Positions 1 through 12,897 of a DNA stretch of 64,000 nucleotides are shown here, piece after piece. A program made the position numbers and the translations under genes. The notes under the pieces are model-generated. The model was not told the DNA's origin and made no database searches. It saw nothing but the letters and a program-made list of their open reading frames with translations. Origin of the DNA: Takifugu bimaculatus (taxonomy: Eukaryota > Chordata > Actinopteri > Tetraodontiformes > Tetraodontidae); assembly GCA_004026145.2 (NCBI GenBank), contig CP034980.1, forward strand, positions 5,431,088-5,495,087, in the 5' to 3' direction. How positions within the stretch are numbered: position 1 is the first letter of the stretch; every line of letters starts with the position of its first letter.

Positions 1-2279
1 CTCGTATTCAGCACATCTCTAAGGTGTGTTGCCCCCGCGGGTGCACCTCTAGGCAACCGGTCTTATCACTGCCACTGCATTCTCTAAAACCGTTTGCCTT
101 TTCATTCTAGAAGGAGCTAAATGAGCTCCTTACATTCTCCTCTGCTGCTCTGCCCCCAGAGATGGAGGCCATGTAGAGAACCCACCACCCACCTGCCTGT
201 CTTACTGCCTGGATATTCAGCAAAGATGTGCTGTTCCTGCCTTTTCTATCTTTGTCTCTCTTAGAGTCCACATTTTCTTGTCTTTCACCTTTTAAAGATT
301 TTATTTTTCTTTACTTTCTTTATGGTCTCCTTTGCTCTTTTGGCACACCTTTCATCCATGTTCCCTCTGTCTCATTCTTAATCCCTCATTTCTTTACTTC
401 CACCCTTGCTGTTCTTTTATTATTGCCCAGGTGATCACATCACACATTGGTTAAGCTTTCTCTGCGGCCTCCTCTGTGGGTGATTCCACCTCTGATTCTC
501 ACCTGCTTTCTTAGCTTCATTAGCTTGTATCAGCTCATTTGCAGACTGCTAATGCTCATGCTAAAATATTCCAAATTAGTCCTTTTGCCTTTTCTTTCTA
601 AGGGAAAAAGAAGGATCTGCAGGAAATGAATATAAATGTTCTTGACTCCTTATAATGCATGTTTCTTTGTTTAGTCCCATTAAAACCAATGTGTGTTACA
701 ACACAGGTGGCAGAATTATAAACGATATCTCTGAGCACAGCAGAGACCGAGTGTTTTGTTCCTGGCAGCAGTGCCATTCTGCAGCCTCTGACTGTGTTCA
801 CCAGTGGGGAGCCGCTGATGGTTCTTGTCTGTCTTGCTTCGCGGTCTAAAGGAAGAAGCACTCCAAGCATTTTGCTTTTCATATTTGACGGCATATGATG
901 AAAGCCACACTGTGGATAGATTCCATTTTTCAGACTGTACCCCAAATTTCCACGTGGGAACAGCCAGCTTGGATGGATGATAATCAAAGAAAGAACAAAG
1001 CAGCTGCATGCTATTAAAATAAATGGCGGTGAAATAAATGCAATCTCTCCCCTCCTCTTTCCCCAAACTCTCTTTATCTTTGTCTTCTAGCATTCTCTAC
1101 CCCCTGCCAGCTGCTAACACTCAAAAGTGTCCCGTAGCGGTTGCAAGAGCGCAGAGGAGTCACTGAAGAATATCCCAGGGCAGCCTCGACTTCCCAAACC
1201 TTCCACTCATTCCCACATGCCCCCATGTCTGTACCCTGTCATATGTAGACAGGAAACTGTCTATGTATATGGGGGAAAAGAAGGGCTTTACCAATATTTA
1301 CATCTGGTCAAGCAGCCTGGAAAAATGATCCACGTTCAGTGATTAAATGTGCTTGCTTAAAACATTGCTGCATTCAAATGCCAATTTAGTCCAAAGAAAA
1401 GTGAAAATATAACAGCTCTGTTAGCGGGAGCTAGCTGTAAAGCTAGGCAATTCCAGTGAATTCTAGCCACATTTTGAGAAAGCTACAAGTCCCGGGGCCA
1501 AACATTTGCCTCTGTTATTTGGTATTCTGCTACTTGGCAGCAGTAGTGTGATGTTCTACTGAGAGGTTTTCTTTTCCTTTTTGTCGGCAAGAAAATTTTA
1601 ACAGATAAAATAAGACAAATAGCAGTTGTGTCTCAGGGCAAGAGACTATATCTGAGATTTTTTTTTTAAAATCAGAATTTACATCAAACTTATTCTAGTT
1701 AACTGTATTTACTATAGTAAATGGACAAGGCACCTTATTTTAATGAGGAGATTACATTAAAAAGAGTAACTACAGTACGTTCACTTTCTTTGCTAGATCA
1801 TGATTGATTGAAGATAAAACAGGTATATTGTTCTTCTTTGCTGTGAAAGCTTTTATTTGTTTTGCAAGGGCCTGAACGTGATGGATAAGTTACATCAAAG
1901 GTAGAATGCTGCATATCGCATTATTATCTGATTCTCATTTGATAGCATTATGAGGCTGTCCAAAGACGTTCTATGTGACAGGAACACTGTGCTGTGTTGA
2001 AATATTCAAAAAGTGTCTATTACGAGAAAAGAAAATGAATGTGTCATCATTGTGGGGTAACATCGAGATGTCTGGAGTGCAGGGTCACCAGTTCAACAGG
2101 TTATTTAGAGGCAAGCCAAAAAAAAAAAAAAAAACATAAATGCACAGATCTCACACAGTGGTACATGGAGCATAAATGATATATATTTTAAACTTATTCT
2201 TAACATGAAAGCACGCAGCTGTTGAGCATTTCTCAGCTTCGCTTACTGTGTTTTATAACATGCTCTGGTCATTCTCAAT

Positions 2280-2823
2280 TACTTGCCCGGCCATAACATC
2301 ATAATGCAGTGACAGCTTATTCTACCATCACCCATGTTTTTAGTGTTTTATGGGTGCAAAAAGCCATTTCTAGCCAGCTCCTGCAGCCCTCGTGCCACTG
2401 CTGCATCCATTCCTGTAGCAAGTATACAATACCTAGCAAAAAGTACAGTAGCAGCCATTTTATTCTGCTTTTGAGCAAGTATTGTAGACCCAACCCTGTA
2501 CAAAAGACCCGCAACTTTCCCATCTACCTTAATTTGTAGCGTCAGGGTAAGTTAACCAGCCTCTACATTCAACATTTACCACATGCCTCATTTTGACCCA
2601 CCTCCTTATTTGTTTATTTGCTACCTAACCTCAGATATAATTTGCCGATGCTGCGATCCACACCAAGCCATCTATCATCTTACATGAAGAGATGCTGCTG
2701 ACATTGTGGTGCCAGATACCACAGCACACCTTTAGTGGTCTAACACTTTCTACATCTTAATGAGTCAGGACCTTTGGACAAACCCAATGTTGGGTGGTCA
2801 TAATATTATGACTGTTCAGTGTG
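2280..2823 (+). mobile_element. Internally deleted Tc1/mariner-like transposon remnant
   Basis: The two ends are imperfect inverted repeats. The left end (2280-2315) contains CCATAACATCATAATG and the right end (about 2791-2823) contains GGTGGTCATAATATTATGAC, the typical terminal sequence of an abundant fish Tc1-like family. Just inside the right end, the plus strand at about 2690-2758 encodes LTLWCQIPQHTFSGL. This matches the last part of a Tc1-type DDE transposase, where family members read roughly WCQIPQHTFRGL near the C-terminus. At about 540 bp, against roughly 1.3-1.6 kb for complete elements, the copy has lost most of the transposase and is not functional. TA dinucleotides lie near both ends as expected for this superfamily. 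Exact boundaries are uncertain by a few bases. Confidence 0.75.
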
Positions 2824-3103
2824 GATTTAACCACAATGACAATATTTAACCAACATTTAGCGCAATACTTTATCCAATCCAAGCCAGTAACTTTTCCAAA
2901 TCAGATTCAAACCTTGTTTGAACTGTCTGAACATGGCCTCAAAGAAAGGAAACACATGCAATGTCTCACTGTCTCATTTCACAAACAAGGAAAACAAAGA
3001 CATACTGGCCTATATTTCTCTATCTGTAGTTAGAAATAAATACATCATAAGGAGAAATGTATCGCAAGCATAGCAGCTGCTATAGAAACACAGAGGCTGG
3101 TAA

Positions 3104-3148
3104 ACACGCACACACATACACACACACACAAAGACACACATACATACA
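3104..3148. repeat. Imperfect (CA)n microsatellite
   Basis: Short, interrupted CA/CATA tract seen directly in the sequence. It produces a spurious cysteine/valine-rich open frame on the minus strand. Confidence 0.9.
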
Positions 3149-6100
3149 AACGAGGCAATTAATCGAGTCTGGGGAGCTGCGTAATGACATCTGCACTTTT
3201 CTTACACTAAACCTGTTTAGTAGACAATGTGTATTTTGTGAAAGTTGAGTTAATCTGTGTTTACAGCAGAGTGACCCTCTTTGACACTGCTTCCACAGCT
3301 TTTGATAAATGAGGCAGATTGTAAATGTCAGTGTTATCAAGCTTTTTTTTGCTCTTTTTTGCTTTCACGTTCAGGGCCTAAATAACATGAAAATACACGT
3401 GAACAAATGTAGACCATGTTCAAGAGGCGCTCAGCTTCTGTAAGGAGAAACATGCCCAGACATCACCTCCCGAAGGTGTCTGATGGCGACCACATGGGGG
3501 CTGTTGGCGTGGTTGAAGTGATGCGGGAGAGCCGTTAAAAAGCCGCAACAGACAGTGGAGTTTTGTATTCCGGGTTTTTTGTTTTAATTTTATTTTGTAT
3601 GAGCTTTAAAAATAAAAAAGAGAAAAGAAAAGGAAAGAAAAAAAAATCAAGTCTCACAGTCAAATCAGACGTGTTCTTTCTCTCTGCGGTGCTCTGCTAA
3701 AGCACAAGAGGCGTTTCGCTCCCCGCGCCCGTTGACAAGACCTCCTCCAGAGTGCACGGTGTTGTGTCATGTCCTGTCATGTTCCGTCCACGGCAGACTG
3801 CTGTCCTCTGAGCAGCAGTAGAACCCCGCGCTGTGGACGACACTGGTCTCGGTCTCCTCATTAGGAGGTGCAAATGCCCTTCTGGCTGTGACAGGAGCTC
3901 AAAGGGGGGATGTCATCTGGGAGGTGTGGGAAGTGTTTGACCACTCATATTTGGACTTTTCATTTTGGCTGTTACCACACCTCTAATGGTGGCGTTAATG
4001 ACATGCCACATGCTATGGGATGTATGTGTGTGTGTGAGAGGTCGTGAAGAAGAGTTTAAGTAATCAACACCAAGTCTGCACCGGGTGTTCCTCGTCGCAA
4101 TGACATGCCAAACGCAGCTACAGTCCCGAGAAAGGGTCACCTACGCTCACCTACTCTACGACCACAAATAAAAGCTCTGGTGTTGCAGATGATGCTGCTA
4201 TAGGAGACAGTAAGAAGAATCTGCTCAACGATTCGTTGACGCCACCAAACCTGAAACGTCAGTGACTTTTGGAAGAAAGTTTCTCAGTAAAAACAACATT
4301 CACACAATCAACGCGAGCTTTATTTTAATCCAGCTTTCGTTATTGTTCTGCCTCTAAAAAAATAAAAATCAACAGAGATGAAAATCAAATAGCTGTTTTC
4401 TGCTTACAGAAAAAAAGCCCACATCGTTTCATTGTTGGAGTGAAGGTTATGTTGAGCCTTGCAGCCGTTTCAGAGATATATCCAAAGAAATAAAGTGCAT
4501 GTTTGATGGAAGAGCAACAGCACTGAGAGGATGATCTTGATTTTGGTTACAAATTCCAGTGATGTGTGTGAAGGTGTCGGTGCCGTGTGATAGATTGGTG
4601 ATCGGCCCAGTTATCCCATCTCTTACCCAATGACCAGTCTAATAGCCTCCATCACTCCTGATTAAGAATAAATGACAGTCAACTGAAGATTGATGGTTGT
4701 CTCCGTTGAATAAAGCCTCCGTGTAAATGCCTTTAGGTAAATACATGGCGCAGAGTTTATCAGGACTAAGTAGTGGGATTTGATGTTTGAAAGCTGTCAT
4801 TATGACTCCTAAACATCAAACATACACCCAAAAAAGATTGTCAGTCATGTCATATAATTTTAGGGATCCATGAATTCAAACAACTGTTTGGTTTCTTTTT
4901 TTAAATACTGCTCACAAGCCTTTAACGTGCCTGCTAATGATTTATTTGTTTTAGCAGCAAAAACCTTCTTTTCATATTCCCACATGCCAGCGTGGAGCAG
5001 TTATACCTGGGCAGTACTGCAGGATAAATAGGAGTGAAAGAATAATCTTCTTTTGGAGCAATGAAGCATTTTATCTGATGGTCATGGGAGTGATGAGAGA
5101 GATAAGATGTTGAGCCAAAAATGGAGGGGAAAAAAAGACTGTTACAGCAATATCCTAAAACCTTTTAATACCCCAGGATAAGGACTTGAGAGCAGACAGG
5201 AATGACACGAGTGTATTCTGGGCTTCATATCAAGGTTATTAATGGTGAGATAAAGTTTCCTTTGTCTATGATCTTGTATATTATTGAAAGGTGACAGTGA
5301 CAGTTAAAAAAACCATTGTGGACAATGCTGCTTAGGGTGGAGATAAGCAGATAGCAAAGATAAGGGTGGAGATAAGAAAATCCTCACATGCTGGATTTTC
5401 CTATAGATATAGGCCTAATAAAATAAAAAAAGTAGTTGACATATTAGGTTGTAGCATTACTGTCATGAAGCAAAGCATAGCATTGATATATATTTTGTGT
5501 CTGATAATCATCAGCCTATTGCGATTTGTTTGCTAACTTTTATTGACGTCCTCCGCTGTTAAGTGCCAGATTGTTCATTAACTGTAGCTGCAATGGAAAT
5601 GGAAACGGTAGCTGCATCTGTGAATCTGTGAAGGAGGTGAAAATTGTACACATTAAAACAACCAAATGGGGAGAGAAATACTCATCGAGCCTGAGCAAAA
5701 CGGGTGGAATTGCACTGTTCAGAGAAAGAAAAGGAAGAATGTGGTAATCACAGATGTGTGAGGAAACATGTCAAAAGCACAGCCACATCATGTGGTTAGT
5801 CTCTGATTCTTCTATATGAAGACCCATTTGTCTCGTTGTAGTTACTTGTGAGCTGCAGAAACATCAAACCAAATCAGAGATGTGGCTATGAAGACTGTTT
5901 CACACAAGATATATGTGACTGGAAACTAGTTTAAAATTCCACAAGTCTTGTTTATGATCATTATTTCTGATGTGAGCACGGATGGACCTATGTAACATCA
6001 CACTTTCATCACCCTATCACCATGGAAACTCCGATTTGTGAAGATGTTTGTCTTCTGTGCCCTGTCAGTTGACGGCACACCAGTTACACAACAGTGACCT

Positions 6101-8921
6101 TGTACCTCTATTTTCTATCTGAAAAGAAATACTTGTGTAGCTTAACATGAGAGGTAATTTAGATATTATTTTGCGGTGAAAATGTTTTATTTTCCAAAAA
6201 CAATTCAAATACTTTTTACAGATTAGCGACTGCAGCGGTAGTCATTATTTTAGACTCTTAAATTTGCTGCATTTTGTAGTTCAGACTCTTCTTTTTTAGC
6301 ATAAAAAAGCCGAGGATTGCGGTGAATATACATAAAACCTGCTTTAGCATGAGCTGTGTGTGGAGGAAGAGCAGCTTTTGTTGGGTGGTTACTGGTGGAT
6401 TTGACCTTGCTTCCTTCAGATCACGTGGTCAGCTTGATGTAGGCGGACGCTGGCTTCAGGTTAGCTGTTAAATTATTTGAAAAGTGCAAAAACACAAAAA
6501 AATAATAATTAAAAAAATACCCTTCTTTTTCTTGCTTGTGATATTGATCGCTGCAGGTTGGATTTTTGGGCTACAGAAGTTTCCTAAAGTCTGCTTTGTG
6601 TACTTGCGGAGGCATGTTGAAGTACAGGTTTTAGAGAAAGGACAATAGCAGTTTTCATTACACAATTTACAAAGTTGAATTGCCTTCTGCATATAATAAT
6701 ATGCATACATGTGTATATACCGTATACATATATTTGCATGTGATGCAAAGGGAAATAGTAATAAGCAGTACATCTGTGCAGCAATAACTCATGGTATTTT
6801 CCTGTGCTCTAACACAGAAAGTAAAGCTTTTCCTGCTATCAAAGGTAATTTCAGTTATTTCTAGAGATTACAGGGCTTATACTACTGTGCACAGTTGTAT
6901 TTACCTCCTGATTTCAATGCTTCCTCCTCCTAAGAGAAAATCAGTTCACTAGTTCTGCACTTCAAGGCAAATCAGGACTTTTAACCAGAACCGGGGGCTG
7001 CCTTTGAGGTCGAAAATTACATGTCCAAGGGTGGCCTGCACAGTAAACTACTGGATCTGTGAAAAACAGCATAATTGCAGGTGGCGAAGCCCACGTGTTC
7101 TTCCAATTTTTTACTTCCTTTGCAGAATGGCACAGGAGGTTGAGTGAAAGTCATAATGCAGAGTCCTGCTGCCTATACTTTGCCTGTCAAACTGCTAACA
7201 AGCACAAATGATTTTTTAATGACAGGCCCCTATGTCCCACAAAACTGTCTACTTGCAAACAATCATACTCAGACACGCGCTGCACGCGGCATGCGTTCAC
7301 TCCCACACACATCCATAATGAGCTTTATCAGGGGAAGCGCTTGTGTCGTGGATGGCTGCAAATGTCATTTTTACGCTTGTTTCCCTATTTCAAGCTAAAA
7401 CTGAATGTCCTTTTCACTTTGTCACCTTCTCATGGATACACCACAGCAGCTTCATCTGTGTTTCATCCTAAAATATTGATGAAGAGGCTTGGAAATGAAT
7501 GCCTAAATATGAGCCCGTGGCCTCCAATTTGCATTGAACATTCTGTTCTGTGTTGCTCTGTTTGCCAGGGACCATAAACACATCAGAGGATTTAACGTGT
7601 TTGTAAAAGTGGAGGGAATTTCACTCTTTAGATAGTCATGATGAAACAGCAATCTGTTTGATATCTTGACAAATTCTATGGTCTTTATTATATTTTTTTC
7701 TTTAATAAATGTTTTGGTGTGACTGTCAGGCTAACTGAAAGATAAGGTTTCAGGATATATTGATTTTATTTTTTACATGTACACAGATATAAAACTGTTT
7801 TGAGGATTTATCTTCTCTCCTTTGATGTAATCTTCACTCCAGTACACCTTTAATGGAAAGCATTTTATTAAATGATGCTCTTTTTATCCTATAGCAACTC
7901 CAAAGGCGGGAAATATAAACAAGGTCATGGTGTGCCTTGTTATTTCTTATTCCTATTTTCTATATCAGCCCGTCTTTGCTTGAATTGGATTCAGAATATT
8001 GACTTATTTTGTTATTAGAGCACTTCTTTTGCACACTTGTCCACATTAGCTCTGGCTAAAAACATACATTACCTCATCCTCCACGGCAGCCCAACAATGA
8101 CAGTGACTGTTGGGCGCTGAGAGAAAAGCTGATCGTGATGCAGGGTCACGTTCGACCCCACATCTGTCTTAATATTACACGCCCAACATGCGATTGGTTT
8201 TCTATTTATGGAATAACTCAGATAGATTTATATGTCTGCTTCGAGCCGTTGTGCTGATCCATCTCCCTTTGACGTGGCGATGGCTTTGTCTGCCGCTGAT
8301 GGTGATAAGGACTGATTGGATTTTGCATGTGTAATCATGGGTTATGGGATGTTAATTGTGCTGAATGGTGGCCTGTGGGAAGTAAGGCAGAATATATGTG
8401 TCACGCGATCACTCACACACTCGTTTTCATGTTTATGACGTGTTTCCCTGTAGCGTTTAGACTTGACACTGTATTGTTGGCTCAGTTGTAAGTTGAAAAA
8501 ATCTTGCCATCCATAAAGTTCTTGAAGGATGTAAAAACCAAAACTGGATGTGATCTGTTCTCTCAGGCCTCCTGGAATTCTCTCCCATGCTTCTACGATA
8601 CTTCATCACAGGTATGGATTGAGTAGAGTTAGCACCTGTACGTTTGGATCGTAGTGCTCCTCACCAACAGATCCTCCATAGATTAATCCCAGTGATAAAG
8701 TTCCTTTTCTCGTCTTTTACGGGAAGTGGCCGGAAAAGACAGAGACACAAAGAAGAAGAAGACAAGAAATGGTAAAGTGTCCTTCTGGTTCTTTCACATT
8801 TTTGCAGTGGATGGAATGCTGTCTAAACCCCAGTACAGAAGCAGAACATACCTGTTGAGTCGTTTAGTTGCCTCTGTTTTCTAGTCCGGACCATCTGTTT
8901 CCTCTGAGTAAAAGTAAAGTG

Positions 8922-8932
8922 CCCCCCCCCCC
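8922..8932. repeat. Poly-C run
   Basis: Eleven consecutive C residues. They sit just before the CAG at 8947-8949 and form part of an acceptor-like pyrimidine tract. Confidence 0.9.
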
Positions 8933-9762
8933 GTTCCTCTTCCTTTCAGGCCCTCTTACTCCCCATTTCTTTCAGCACAGCTCTCGAGCCTGACGAGGCT
9001 GTGGAGAGGAGTAGTGAAGATCCAGCAGGCGATTTTCATCTGTTTAATTTCTGCCTCTCTGATTGCATCGCTACGCTTGATGAGTCACAGTTAACCCCAG
9101 ACGCGCAGCTGTGTCATTCCCGCTGCAGCGGTTCGTACGGCGCGCTGCCTCGACGCAAAGCTTCCTCCGCTCGCTCTTCCTCTCCCTTTCTTCACAAACT
9201 GCTAATGAAGTGAATCACAACTGTTTCTCCCTCAATCCCCTTACCCCTACTGCTGATGGTGAGCGATTGCATCCACAATACTCTTTTAATTAGTATAGAG
9301 GATAAATTGGTTGAGCATGCCTTTTTCCGTAATTGCTTTTCCTCAGCTTGGATTTAATTGGACTACGACACTGTTTATTGATCTCTTTTGATGTGCTTTA
9401 ATTTGGATAATTTTATATATTTATTTTGGAGGTTTAGCGGTGGTTAGTCTGGAGGCAGGGACTAGTCAGGCAACAAGGTCAGTGTTCTGCAGCCGAGTGC
9501 GCCGTGCCCAGTGAGCCTTGGGTCCGGCGTGTGATGGCAGCTAGGTGGGGAGATGATCAAACCCAGAAGGCAGAGAGGCACCATTACAGTCTGAGAGGTC
9601 TCAAGTGAGCAGCTCTTTGATCTCACATCAACATCTCATGAATGCCAATGCCGAGCAGTAACGGGAAGGAAACGGGCCTTCTCCGATAGGCTTATCAGGT
9701 TTGCGGGCCAGGACACATTACTTCCAGCAGGTTGTAGTTTCTGCTTGAGTCATGCTGCATCA

Positions 9763-9792
9763 CCCCCACCCCCCTACCCCCCCACCCTGCCC
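9763..9792 (-). promoter_or_regulatory. C-rich tract (G-quadruplex motif on the minus strand)
   Basis: Five C-runs of 5, 6, 7, 3 and 3 bases are separated by 1-2 base spacers. The minus strand therefore satisfies the usual G-quadruplex pattern (four or more G-runs of at least three with short loops), and the plus strand is a potential i-motif. It lies about 200 bases upstream of the exon at 9991. In the transcript it would be a C-rich element of the kind bound by poly(C)-binding proteins. A regulatory role is inference only. Confidence 0.4.
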
Positions 9793-9990
9793 ATGCGTGC
9801 CTCAACAAGGGCCAATTTTCCACCCTCCGCCTCTGTAGTTTCATAATTAGCGCGCTTCTCAGTGTGTGATTGTGAGTTTGTTTTTAGGTCCTTGTGTTTG
9901 CTTGTGCAAGCGTTTGTGTCTCCATTTACTGATTATGTTGCTCTCTAATCACCATCTTAAGTAACTGCCTTTATGTGCTCCCCCCCTCAG

Positions 9991-10284
9991 GCGGTAACTT
10001 CACACTGGCCGAGCTGGGAGTGTGTGAGCCATCGCCGACTCCACACCCGGCTCCCGTTCCCTACTGTCCTGACCTGGGCCTCCTACAGAGGGGCTATTCG
10101 CTCAGCGCGGGTTCTGATGCCGACTCGGACCCAGAGGGACCGCTGTCCCCGGAGCGTGCCATCCAGCTGTGGGCCGGACAGGGGAGGGTGAAGTCCCGTC
10201 GCAGCTCGGGTGTGTCCAGTCATGAGAACTCAGCACTGACGCTCACTGACTCTGAGAACGACAACAAGTCGGATGATGAATCAG
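9991..10284 (+). CDS. tenm2: Teneurin-2 internal exon, N-terminal cytoplasmic domain
   Basis: This is a 294-nt exon encoding about 98 residues of the teneurin intracellular domain. Teneurins are large type II transmembrane proteins acting in synaptic adhesion, axon targeting and latrophilin binding; this part lies in the cytoplasm. The translation contains NFTLAELGVCEPSP, GYSLSAGSDADSD, SPERAIQLW, the basic KSRRSSG and ENSALTLTDSEND followed by NKSDDES, in the order found in vertebrate teneurins. From memory, the TLAELG..CEPSP and NKSDDE segments fit teneurin-2 better than -1, -3 or -4. Splice sites are clear: a C-rich tract and CAG end at 9990, and a GTAGGA donor starts at 10285. Both ends are phase 1, and the last base is the G of a split glycine codon, as in mammals. 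The ATG at 9975 lies in the intron and is not the start. The region after CEPSP is proline-rich and longer than I recall for human. A different teneurin-2-like paralogue is possible. Confidence 0.93.
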
Positions 10285-12897
10285 GTAGGACTGAGGACTG
10301 TTAGAAAAATACGTGCGTCTGATAAACTGTGGGCCAGTGACTTGAAGGATGGAGAAAAAACAGCAGTAGAAGAAAAAGGCTAACATATGTGATAGTTTCT
10401 AAAGGCACATTTAATTGTCTTACTAGAGCTCTCACAAAGATATCCCCTTTGCGTGAATTTCAAATTGGATTGAATTTGTAGATCAAGGCTGTTTAGATCT
10501 GAAGAACAGCGGACCCTTCCCTCTCTTCAGCAGTAACACTTAGCACGAAGCATGCTAACCCTGCACTATTTATTGTGCGATGGCAGCGACAGTCATTCAG
10601 ACAAAAGAGAAACGAAAGATGGATTCTTTGGATTTCTGCCGGGGAGATCAACCGTGCATCTTAACTCTTGTGATGCTCCTATCCTTCACGTCACGAGCGC
10701 ATCCTTTGAATTTCCACCAGAGTGTGACTGCCGCACTCCCACAGGAAATCTCCACCCTTTGGAAACTTTATTGCCAACTTCCCATTTGCTTGTTAATCCC
10801 GGCGCAGTCGTAAACCGGCGGGCGCCTCAGTGAGGTGTCAATGGAGGTTAATGAAAAGTGGATGGAAAGAAAAACAACAGTCTAATTAATTGAATTTCAG
10901 ACAGCCGCACATATCGTGAAAGAACCTCCGCTGGACTACGGGCCTCTGAATAACCAATAACTTCTGCCGACTGATCAAACTACTCAACGCCTATTAAACA
11001 CGTCAAGAAACACCTTCCCTGAGACGTGCCTCACATCCCATCACCCGATAATTGCTTTGTGGTTAATTACCAAGCTAATCTTGCAGCCGCAGATATCAGC
11101 CGCAGACGCCGCTCTCATTCTCTGTCTCAGGGCCAGGAGAACGCCATTGATCGCTCTGTCACCGACATTTCCAGACTTTGTATTTAGCTTCTTAATCCCG
11201 CGCTGTATTGTGATAATCGGTCGCCTGCAGTACGATGTCAGTGCACGTTGAAGATCAAAAGTTTGTTTTTTTTATTTTTCTTCAGTTTCCAAAGAGGAAC
11301 TTTAAAAGGGGGAATTTGTGGATATCTAAATGTTAACTTGACAGGAAGTCAGTGGCCTGCTTATGCAGAACATATGTCAACTCAAAGTAAAGAACACATC
11401 AAAAGCTTGTCTTTCGCAAAAAATAAAATAAAATACAGGGTTAGGTACCCTTAGTTGATTCACAGCCTCAGGCCCGTCTTGCAGGTTGACAGACGAGAGA
11501 TTTCCATCAGTCTTCTGTAACGCTGTCTCTGTCAGCATGCGAGATCAGAGGCTGCACAGCAGCCTGATAAAAGCAGCACATTTGCAAGCGTGTCTGATCG
11601 AGTCAATTTGTTAGTTTCCTTGGTTGCTCAGAATGAGGAAATCTACCCATTTGTTCCCGCGCCTACCTCCAAACGGAGCATCTGATACTGCAGGCCTTTC
11701 ACGCCTCAAAGATTCCGCTCCCCTCAGACCTAACCGGTGTGCGCCCCCAGCAGGGATGGTGCTAAAATTGAAAGAGTGTGCATTTGTACGTAACCGACGT
11801 GATTTTGTCTATAAGTGGGTGCGAGGCTGTGTGTGAGGCCAAACCTTGAGCATGTGTGTCTTGGTGTGAAACAGGAGCAACGGGAGTGTCAAAACAGCAG
11901 AAGCAGGATCTGAGGGTCTAATAATAGAGATTGACAGAAGCAGACAGAGATACAACATCATAAACACATGCTAACAAATCAAAAAGACGGCGACGTGCTA
12001 AAACACCAAACAGCACGCTGCACCGCTCTCATCTCCCAGCGCCTCTAACAAGCTTCAGAACTCTCACCTCTCTGTGCTTCTTTTCATCTTCCTCTTCTCC
12101 ACCCTTTCTCCTTCAAGGAGCTTATTTTGCTGGTTCTTTGCTGGTTCACGTCGCACCTCTCAGCATCCCTTGTTGTGCTCCTATCGGTGCGGCTCGCCAG
12201 CATGATTGACAGGTGTCGGTTTAAGGGTCAGAGTTCCTCCTTCCTGGCGGGAGTATACATGTGAACTAATTTGGACTCGTGCCTGATTGCACTGCCAAAA
12301 TAGAAATTTCTGAGCGATGGTGACAGATCCTGTCTGACAGACTGGTGGGGGGTTAGGGTGGGGGTGGGTTTCAGAAATGTTTGGAATGGTTTCCTCCCAC
12401 ATTTCATGCTGAAAACTGCATGTTCTATTTGGCTTTTTATTTTTTTAACAAAGCCAGTCGATAACAGATTACAACGTGTGATCTTTTGGATGAGCTGCAG
12501 TAGTTAATCATGGTGCTTGATGCCATTTTTAGTCCCAAAACTCTTTTCACCAAGCAGAGGTGTATAATGATGCGTTTGATTAGACCTGCTCCTTTTTCAA
12601 GGGGAGACCTGCCTAGAGGACAGCAGCAAAGTCTGATAAAAAATAAAATGAACAAGACTTTAAACCTTTTCACATAAGACTGGCACAAAGACATCACTGA
12701 TATCACCAGAGTTTTAAATTCATTTAATGTAACTATTTATTGGGTTCCAAGTGTGTTTTGTTTTTTTTCCCCAGGTTGGTTTGTACTTTGGGGAAGTTGT
12801 GTACTGAAATGAGTCTTTTATATCAAACAATAACTAATCGATCCATCCAGGAACATAAAAGGTATTATCTTCATGTCTAATATTGTGTCAAAGTCTC

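Larger units (their letters stand above)
1..9990 (+). other. tenm2: Intron sequence upstream of the first recognised tenm2 exon
   Basis: No convincing coding exon of the teneurin gene or any other gene was recognised here on either strand. The open frames are short and match no family I know. The stretch contains a Tc1-like transposon remnant (2280-2823), a short CA-rich tract near 3104, A/G-rich low-complexity sequence near 3600-3650, a poly-C run at 8922-8932 and a C-rich tract at 9763-9792. The canonical start-codon exon of teneurin-2, which normally precedes the exon at 9991, is not visible and is presumably further 5'. A strong acceptor-like site ends at 8949, but the frame it opens does not fit the gene. 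The last 30 bases (branch-point-like sequence, then a C-rich tract and CAG) form a normal intron 3' end. Confidence 0.75.

Noticed and set aside
111..131. 8-bp perfect hairpin AAGGAGCT / AGCTCCTT with a 5-base loop
   Set aside because: Short hairpins like this are common by chance, and no poly-U or other context gives it a role.
1708..1721. 14-bp palindrome TTTACTATAGTAAA
   Set aside because: An isolated AT-rich palindrome in intronic DNA, with no supporting context.
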